The notes under the pieces were generated by a model, which saw nothing but the letters and a program-made list of their open reading frames with translations, was not told the DNA's origin and ran no database searches. A stretch of 6,505 nucleotides of DNA from Bacteroidales bacterium (GTDB taxonomy: Bacteria > Bacteroidota > Bacteroidia > Bacteroidales > UBA932). Shown here in pieces: positions 1 through 6,300 of this stretch; the first letter of the stretch is position 1; each line of letters opens with the position of its first letter. Location of the stretch: assembly GCA_017548805.1 (NCBI GenBank), contig JAFYZE010000223.1, positions 1 to 6,505 on the forward strand. The letters are read 5' to 3'. Position numbers and translations under genes: made by a program.

Positions 1-51
1 CCTCAGTACGGTGCCACCGCCAAGCAGCAGCTCGAGGCCCTGAAGAAATAA
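1..51 (+). CDS. C-terminal tail of an unidentified upstream protein (partial)
   Basis: Reading from base 1, the frame gives the 16 residues PQYGATAKQQLEALKK followed by a TAA stop at 49-51. The gene starts outside the window. The tail is Ala/Gln/Lys/Leu-rich and looks like the end of an amphipathic helix, for example the last helix of a tetratricopeptide-type repeat, but it is too short to assign. The final A of the stop is the first base of the U32 start codon (TAATG), so the two genes are probably in one operon and translationally coupled. The open frame, the codon choice like that of the next gene and the stop/start overlap support a real gene end. Confidence 0.6.
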   Translation, partial: PQYGATAKQQLEALKK

Positions 52-1892
52 TGACTATACTCGAACTTCTCGCACCGGCGAGAAATACTGACATCGGCAT
101 CGCAGCCATCGACTGCGGTGCCGATGCCGTGTATATGGCCGGCGCGGAGTTCGGAGCCCGGAAGGATGCCGGGAACAGCATGGAAGATGTAGCCCGCTTG
201 TGCGCATACGCGCATCGTTTCGGGGCGCGCATCTTCCTCACTGTCAACACCATCCTTTATGACGGAGAATTGGACCGCGCGCACCGGCTCATGCTGGAGG
301 CGCAGGAGGCCGGCGTGGACGCCTTCATTGTCCAGGATGTAGCTGTCACGCAGTGGGACGACATCACGGTGCCGCTGCATGCGTCCACGCAGTGCGCCAT
401 CCGCACACCCGAGGACGCGCGATTCTACGAGAGTCTCGGATTCTCGAGGCTCGTGGTCGAGCGCGAGACATCGATGGAGACGCTTCGCGCGATCCGCAAG
501 GCTGTCGGCTGCGAGCTGGAGTTCTTCGTACACGGGGCCCTGTGCGTATGCTTCAGCGGCCAGTGCTACCTGTCAGAGCACCTTGCGGGACGAAGCGCGA
601 ACCGCGGGGCCTGCGTGCAGGCATGCCGCTCGCTATATGACCTCGCAGACGACAGCGGACTGATTCTGGTCCGCAACAAAGCCCTACTTTCCCTCAAGGA
701 TTACCGCCTTCTCGACCGTCTCGGCGACCTGGCGGAGGCCGGAGTATGCTCCTTTAAAATCGAAGGCCGGCTCAAGAACGCATCATATGTCAAGAATGTG
801 GTACGGGAGTACTCCATGGCGCTCGACGCACTGTGCGCGGCCCAGCCGGAGGCGTACCGCCGCGCCTCCTTCGGGCGCGTCTCAGGAGGCTTCACCCCTG
901 CTACGGACCGGACTTTCAACCGCGGATACACTTCGCTTTGGCTCGATGGAAAACGCGGCCGATGGTCCTCAATGGACGCTCCCAAGTCCATGGGCGAATA
1001 TGTCGGCACAGTGCGCTTGGTCCGCGCTGAAAGGGGCGGCTGCAGCATAGTCCTGTCGCCGGCTGACGGCGTCAGGCTGAGCAACGGAGACGGTTTCGCC
1101 TTTGCAAGCAGTAACGGTGTCATCGGATTCCGCGGCGACGTCTGCGAAGGCAACATTATCCACTGCAAGCCGGTGGAAGGGCTCCGGAGTGGCCTGAAAC
1201 TTTACCGCAACATCAATTCCACATTCGAGCGGGAGCTCGAGCGCAACATGCCCCGCCGGGAAATCGCCGTCACGCTTGATGTGAGCGTTTCCGGCAAATA
1301 CAACATCGACATTACGGCCACGAGCGAGGACGGACGGCAGGTCTCCTGCCCCTTCAAGTCCGACCTCGACACGGCCGAAAACCGCGAGCGCCAGGAGGCC
1401 ATGATACGCGAACAGCTCTCCAAGCGCAGCGGACACTACCTGTTCAGCGTCAGGACACTTGATGTCCGGACTCCCGGCGGCGCGCTGCCGCTGCTGAGCG
1501 CATCACTGCTGAACAGCATACGGCGGCTTGTCGCCTCCGACCTTGACGCCCGTCCATGCGGGACGCTCCCGATGGCTAAAGGACACAAGGATCCCTCCGT
1601 CATGGTGGGCAATACCGTTCTCTCATACAAATACAATGTCTCCAACGAAATCGCCCGCACCCTGTACGGAGAGCGCGGAGCGGAAAGCATCGCCCCCGCA
1701 TACGAGCTTGCTCATCAGAAAGACGCCGAACTCATGCGCACACGCTACTGCATCCGCTACGAGCTCGGAGTGTGTCCAGTTCACCAGGGCGCAAAAGAGA
1801 ACCGCCCGCTGTTCCTCCTGAACAACGGACGGCGTCTTGCACTGCATTTCGACTGCGCGAAATGCGAAATGACCGTCACTGAAGACGCCTAA
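51..1892 (+). CDS. U32 family protein, RlhA-like (predicted RNA hydroxylation enzyme; annotated as collagenase-like peptidase)
   Basis: 613 residues. The N-terminus (ELLAPARNTDIGIAAIDCGADAVYM) is the typical U32 opening and supports the ATG at 51. Residues 157-175 match the U32 signature E-x-F-x2-G-[SA]-L-C-x4-G-x-C-x-L-S (E157, G162, C165, G170, C172, S175), followed by NRGACVQAC (C188, C192) and CSFKIEGR (C233). RTFNRGYTS is at 287-295. Residues about 383-498 resemble the collagenase-like domain PF12392 (DUF3656), and the C-terminus has C567, C575, C602 and C605. Family knowledge: E. coli RlhA, about 650 residues with this architecture, is needed for hydroxylation of 23S rRNA C2501; the related TrhP acts on tRNA U34, and UbiU/UbiV hold 4Fe-4S clusters through conserved cysteines. 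Inference: an Fe-S-dependent RNA hydroxylation factor in the cytoplasm, since no signal peptide is visible. Protease activity is unlikely to be the main role. The exact substrate is uncertain. Confidence 0.9.
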   Translation: MTILELLAPARNTDIGIAAIDCGADAVYMAGAEFGARKDAGNSMEDVARLCAYAHRFGARIFLTVNTILYDGELDRAHRLMLEAQEAGVDAFIVQDVAVTQWDDITVPLHASTQCAIRTPEDARFYESLGFSRLVVERETSMETLRAIRKAVGCELEFFVHGALCVCFSGQCYLSEHLAGRSANRGACVQACRSLYDLADDSGLILVRNKALLSLKDYRLLDRLGDLAEAGVCSFKIEGRLKNASYVKNVVREYSMALDALCAAQPEAYRRASFGRVSGGFTPATDRTFNRGYTSLWLDGKRGRWSSMDAPKSMGEYVGTVRLVRAERGGCSIVLSPADGVRLSNGDGFAFASSNGVIGFRGDVCEGNIIHCKPVEGLRSGLKLYRNINSTFERELERNMPRREIAVTLDVSVSGKYNIDITATSEDGRQVSCPFKSDLDTAENRERQEAMIREQLSKRSGHYLFSVRTLDVRTPGGALPLLSASLLNSIRRLVASDLDARPCGTLPMAKGHKDPSVMVGNTVLSYKYNVSNEIARTLYGERGAESIAPAYELAHQKDAELMRTRYCIRYELGVCPVHQGAKENRPLFLLNNGRRLALHFDCAKCEMTVTEDA

Positions 1893-1897
1893 GCGTC
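1884..1897. terminator. Short hairpin across the two convergent stop codons (possible weak bidirectional terminator)
   Basis: GACGC at 1884-1888 and GCGTC at 1893-1897 form a 5-bp GC-rich stem around the loop CTAA. The loop contains most of the U32 stop codon, and the second arm overlaps the stop of the esterase. There is no T-run on either side, so it does not meet the usual intrinsic terminator pattern. It is the only hairpin I see at this convergent junction. Confidence 0.2.
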
Positions 1898-3260
1898 ACT
1901 CCACATCCAATATCTTGCGGAACGGATCCGCTTCAGTATAAGGGAGCCAGAAACCCGTCTGCTCCTTGCCGCAGGGATTGCCGTACTTGCAGAAATTGGT
2001 CCATGCCGCCAGCATCTGGCGGCTGAGTTTCATGTCGTCCTCGGTGAACGGACGCCAGCAACGGTCCAGGGTGCCGAACATGTACCACAGCTCGGCGGAA
2101 TGGAATGCGCCGGCATCGTCGCCCGGAAGCCTGCGGGTGAACAGATAGTCGAACACAGGCTTGCCGCCATAGAAACAGCGCGAAGCGCAGAACTGCTCGA
2201 TGTCACGAGCGCGGTCCATACCGTCCCCCAGGGTGGAGCCTATCATGTACGGGATATCATGGATGTGGTTCTGGGATGCGGCGGACGTGAAGGAACCTTC
2301 GCATATCTTCATGTCGACCATCGAGCCCATGGGGATGCTTTCGCCCGTGGCAGTGTACTCATCATATTTCAGCATGAGCTCCTGCGGGGATGCCGCGCGC
2401 ATCTGCTCGAGAGTCTCATATCCGGCGAATTTGCAGAAGGCCTCGCCGGCCTCCCAGACCCTGGTGTAGAGGAGTTCGCGCCCCTGGAGCTCGGGATTGA
2501 TGCCGCCACCGCTCTGGATTATGGCCTTGGCTATCATGCCTTCGGTAAGCGGTGCGCAGACAAGTGTCTGGACGCTGCGCGCACCGGCGCTCTGCCCGAA
2601 GAGGGTAATGTTGTCGGGATCGCCGCCGAAGGCACTGATATTGTCCCTCACCCAGTTCAGGGCAGCCACCATGTCGTACAGGGCATAGTTGCCGCTGCGC
2701 TGCTCGGCGCCGTCCTCCATAGAGAGAAGCTTGTGGCCGAGGAATCCGAGGATGCCCTCGCGGTAGTTGAAGGTGACCAGTATGACACCGCGCTCGGCCC
2801 AGGCGTCACCGTCGAAAGTGATCTCGTTGCTGAAGCCGTGCCTGAAAGCGCCGCCGTGTATCCACAGCGCCACGGGGAACTTGCCTCCCCTCTTGACAGC
2901 TTTAGTGGGAGCCCATATGTTGAGATAGAGGCAGTCCTCACTCATTTCGGGCATGCCGTCGGCATAGAATTCCTTGCCGTAAAGGTCCATCTTGCTGAGG
3001 TCTTCCTGCCAGGGAATGGGCCCGAATGTGTCCGCCACTTTCACTCCCTCCCAGGGAATGACGGGCTGGGGCTCACGCCAGCGCAGGTCCCCTACCGGGG
3101 GCGCGGCGTAAGGGATGCCCTTGAACACTGTCACGCCGGAGGCGGCGGAAGGCACGCCCTGGACGGCTCCTCCCTCTATGTCGATAACCGGCTGCTTGTC
3201 GCAACTGAAGGTGAATGCAAGCAGAAATGCTGCTATGAACAATCTCGTAAAGCTTCTCAT
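1896..3260 (-). CDS. Type-B carboxylesterase, probable lipoprotein
   Basis: 454 residues from the ATG at 3260. Residues 1-20 (MRSFTRLFIAAFLLAFTFSC) form a lipoprotein-like signal with Cys20 as the likely lipidated residue, so the enzyme should sit on a membrane or the cell surface. Family marks in order: FKGIPYAAPPVGDLRW (46-61), the second type-B signature EDCLYLNIW (108-116), the oxyanion-hole motif WIHGGAF (133-139), and the nucleophile motif FGGDPDNITLFGQSAG with Ser224. GSTLGDG places Asp346 where the family often has Glu, and His387 is in GAFHSAELWYMFG. Known role: hydrolysis of carboxylic esters. Substrate inferred from the neighbour: acetyl or aromatic esters on plant polysaccharide. 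It is shorter than the usual 490-550 residues, mainly between Asp346 and His387. A longer reading frame from 3365 exists, but its extra 35 residues lack a signal and would begin upstream of this gene's promoter. It is divergent from the GH43-CE1 gene. Confidence 0.9.
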   Translation of the reverse strand: MRSFTRLFIAAFLLAFTFSCDKQPVIDIEGGAVQGVPSAASGVTVFKGIPYAAPPVGDLRWREPQPVIPWEGVKVADTFGPIPWQEDLSKMDLYGKEFYADGMPEMSEDCLYLNIWAPTKAVKRGGKFPVALWIHGGAFRHGFSNEITFDGDAWAERGVILVTFNYREGILGFLGHKLLSMEDGAEQRSGNYALYDMVAALNWVRDNISAFGGDPDNITLFGQSAGARSVQTLVCAPLTEGMIAKAIIQSGGGINPELQGRELLYTRVWEAGEAFCKFAGYETLEQMRAASPQELMLKYDEYTATGESIPMGSMVDMKICEGSFTSAASQNHIHDIPYMIGSTLGDGMDRARDIEQFCASRCFYGGKPVFDYLFTRRLPGDDAGAFHSAELWYMFGTLDRCWRPFTEDDMKLSRQMLAAWTNFCKYGNPCGKEQTGFWLPYTEADPFRKILDVE

Positions 3261-3282
3261 CTGATCGGTCGTTTTTCCGCTG

Positions 3283-3311
3283 CAAAGATAGCAAAAAGAC
3301 TTTTTAAACAA
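3283..3311 (-). promoter_or_regulatory. Bacteroidota-type promoter for the type-B esterase
   Basis: On the minus strand, TATCTTTG at 3290-3283 is a perfect match to the Bacteroidota -7 consensus TAnnTTTG. An upstream TTG at 3311-3309 (context ATTG, one mismatch to the -33 TTTG) lies 18 bases away. Transcription would start near 3276-3280, giving a leader of about 20 bases before the ATG at 3260. The leader has no clear Shine-Dalgarno sequence, which is usual in this phylum. The placement decides the start codon: 3260, not 3365. Confidence 0.65.
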
Positions 3312-3326
3312 TCTTGAATCAAGATT
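3310..3326. promoter_or_regulatory. 17-bp palindrome between the divergent promoters (candidate operator)
   Basis: AATCTTGA-a-TCAAGATT is a perfect 8-bp inverted repeat around a single base. It lies between the two divergent -33 elements and overlaps the one of the esterase promoter by two bases. This is a natural site for a dimeric regulator acting on both genes. The palindrome is read directly; its role as an operator is inferred, and no regulator gene is in the window. Confidence 0.4.
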
Positions 3327-3328
3327 TA

Positions 3329-3360
3329 TATGCATATCAGAGGGTTTTTGATTATCTTTG
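3329..3360 (+). promoter_or_regulatory. Bacteroidota-type promoter for the GH43-CE1 gene
   Basis: TATCTTTG at 3353-3360 matches TAnnTTTG perfectly. The best -33 candidate is TATG at 3329-3332 (one mismatch to TTTG) with a 20-base spacer. Transcription would start near 3365, leaving a leader of about 28 bases. The leader ends in the A-rich stretch CCAAATTCAAATA just before the ATG at 3394, as expected for Bacteroidota translation starts without a Shine-Dalgarno sequence. The weak -33 fits a promoter that needs an activator. Confidence 0.6.
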
Positions 3361-3393
3361 AACAAAACCGGAACCGATAACCAAATTCAAATA

Positions 3394-6300
3394 ATGATTA
3401 TGAGCAGATTATCATTCAAGAGGGCCCTGATCCTGACGGTCGCGGCTCTTATGTCTCTTGTGTCCTTCGGACAGCAGAGGAGCACCTTCTGCAACCCGCT
3501 CGACCTCTTCGCCGGCCACGAAAGGGCCGGACGCGGCGGCGAGCCGGTCGTACTGCTGTACCAGGACGACTACTACCTGTTCGTCACCGGACGCAGGGGA
3601 TACTGGTACTCCCCTGACTTCCAGAACTGGAACTATGTGGACGCTCCCAACTTCCCGGGAGGCGTCGTATCCGTGGTCGACATCGACGGCACCCTTTTCG
3701 CCTGCTCGATGAACAACAAGCGCATCTGCCGCTGCGAAAACCCCAAGGCCGGTGAATGGACCGTCCTCGAGCAGCAGTTCGACAGCGACCGCTACGGCGA
3801 TGCCAACATGTTCTATGACAACGGCCATCTCTACATGTACTACGGCTGGTCCCAGCTGATGCCATTCAAGGTGGTCGAACTGGACAAGAATACCTTCAAG
3901 GAGATCTCGGAGCCCCAGGTCCTGTTCTTCAGCGACTACAAGAAGCACGGATTCGAGACCCGCAGGCACGACGACGTCATCTATTCGATCTTCGGAGGAA
4001 GGCGCGACTATTTCGCCGAGGAATATCCCTGGATCGAGGGTCCCTGGATGACCAAGCACAATGGCAAATATTACCTGCAGTATGCCGCCATCGGACTTGA
4101 GTTCCTGTCCTATTCCCACGGCGTCTACGTATCCGACAGCCCCATGGGGCCTTTCGAGTACTCGCAGCACAACCCCCTGACCTTCAAGACCACGGGATTC
4201 GCCGTCGGCGCAGGCCACGGCAGCACCTTCCATGACAAGAAGGGTCATCTCTGGACCATCTGCATGATTCCGGCCAGCTACGGCGGCGGCGGACGCGGCT
4301 CCGAGCTCGCGATCTACCCGACCGACGTCGACGAGGACGGAGTCATGTACTCCAACGTCTCGTTCGGAGACTATCCGCAGTACTACCCTGCCGACCGCAA
4401 GGACGGCGTCGACAATTATACCGGCTGGAAACTCCTTTCGCACAAGAAGAAAGTCACAGTCTCCTCCACCTTCGAGGACAACAAGCCCGAGTACGGAGTT
4501 GACGAGAAGTTCATGACCAACTGGGTGGCCGAGACCGGCGACCCGGGCGAGTTCTTCCAGGTCGACCTCGGCAAGGTCTCCGACATCTACGCCATCCAGT
4601 GCAACTTCGACCATATCGGCGGCCAGACCGTCGCACAGCCCCGCGGTGCCGCAGCCGCCCAGCAGCTGCCCGAGCACTACCAGTGCTTCATCGTGGAGAC
4701 TTCCATCGACGGCACCAACTGGACCGTCGCGCTTGACAAGAGCGACAACAAATACGACCTACATCACGACTACAACGAGTTCAAGACTCCTGTCCAGGGC
4801 CGCTATGTCCGCGTCACCAACGCTGCACAGTGCCATGACGGCGCCAAGTTCTGCATGAAGGACCTCCGTATCTTCGGCAATCCTTATTCCGCAGCTTCCG
4901 TCAAGGTCGGTGACGTCAAGGTCGTCCGCAATCCTGAGGACCGCCGCGAGGCCTCGCTCCTCTGGGAGCCCGTCCCCGGAGCCGACGGATACATCATCCG
5001 CTACGGCATCGAGCCAGACAAGCTCTACAACAGCTACATCCTCTACGACGGCAACTACATCAACATCCACAGCCTCAACACCGAGTCCGAATACTTCTTC
5101 GAAGTCGAGTCCTTCGACTCCGGCCTCGATTATTACCGTGAGGTCAGCGAGCAGGTGAACGGCACCGGCGGTGAGATCGAGCTCAACAGCGGCCGCGGCA
5201 GCTTCGCCTACAGCGCGGGCAACCAGACCCAGCGCTTCATGGTCAAGGAAGGCGTGGACGAGTATGTGTTCGAGAACATCACTCCCGGAAACTGGACCCT
5301 CAACCATACCTTCGGTCCCGTCCTCTGGGCGGCTGAGCTGACCGAGGCCGACCTCATCGGCGAGGGCGAGCCCGGCATCACCGCCAAGCTCACCGAGATG
5401 GGTGTCGGCACCCAGGTCACCGGCGAGATGGACCTCAAGGTCGTGCGCGGCCCCGAGGCCGGCAAGATCGTCGTGAACATCAATCGCAAGGGCCGCGGCG
5501 GCTGGCCCATGATGGGCATGGGAGGCGGAGCCGGAATGGGCGGAGCCCAGGTCTCCTCACCCGTCGTCAACCCTGACAACACCATCACCTTCAACTACCG
5601 CAACGCCAACGCGGAGAAAGTACAGGTCAACGCACAGTTCGCAAGCGGTCCCCAGGACATGGTGAAGGGCGAGAACGGCGTATGGTCCGTCACCCTCGGC
5701 CCCGTGGAACCTGACATGTACCCGTACAGCTTCGTCGTGGACGGCGTCCAGATCATGGACCCGCTCAACCCCGACTGGTTCCCGAACGAGACCTTCAAGA
5801 ACAGCATCGTGGACGTCCGCGGACAGGGCGAGCCCCTGATCCACGCACTCAAAAACGTCCCCCACGGAGCCGTCGACTATGTCAACTACTGGTCCGAGAC
5901 CCTCGGCACCTTCGGCAACGCAATAGTCTACACTCCTCCGCAGTATGACAAGAACAAGAAGAAGTATCCCGTCTTCTACCTCATCAGCGGCACCACCGAC
6001 ACCGAGGAGGTCTACTACAAGGTCGGAAGGATGAACCTCATCCTCGACAACCTCATCGCCGAGGGAGCTGCCAAGGAGATGATCATCGTCCTACCCTACG
6101 GCAATCCTTCCAAGTACTTCCCCGCTGGCAAGGCTCCTCGCGTGGGCGACATGTTCACTAGGGACCTCATCAACGACCTGATGCCGTATGTCGAGAAGAA
6201 CTACCGCACCATCAACGACCGCGACCACAGGGCCATCGGCGGATTCTCCCGCGGCGGCAACCAGGGCCTCGCGGCTGGTCTCACCAACCTCGACAAGTTC

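Noticed and set aside
3..533. 176-residue minus-strand frame opposite the start of the U32 gene
   Set aside because: Antisense to the conserved U32 core and without a recognisable motif or promoter.
2100..3317. 405-residue open frame on the plus strand opposite the esterase
   Set aside because: It lies fully antisense to a gene with clear type-B esterase motifs, has no recognisable domain, and its length is explained by the GC-rich third positions of the real gene.
3311..3360. TTG at 3314-3316 as -33 element of the GH43-CE1 promoter
   Set aside because: It lies 36 bases from the -7 element, well beyond the usual spacing of about 20 bases.
3412..4677. 421-residue open frame on the minus strand opposite the GH43 domain
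   Set aside because: Val/Leu/Glu/Asp-rich composition is the mirror of GC-rich codons in the real gene; the plus strand encodes recognisable GH43 and discoidin motifs.
4759..5307. 182-residue minus-strand frame opposite the discoidin and Fn3 domains
   Set aside because: Same mirror composition (VAVVEDVAVVELV-like runs), no start signal or domain, and continuous coding on the other strand.
5488..5550. Tandem repeat or CRISPR-like array in the Gly/Met-rich stretch
   Set aside because: The units are imperfect, very short and in frame with coding sequence; it is a low-complexity protein linker.
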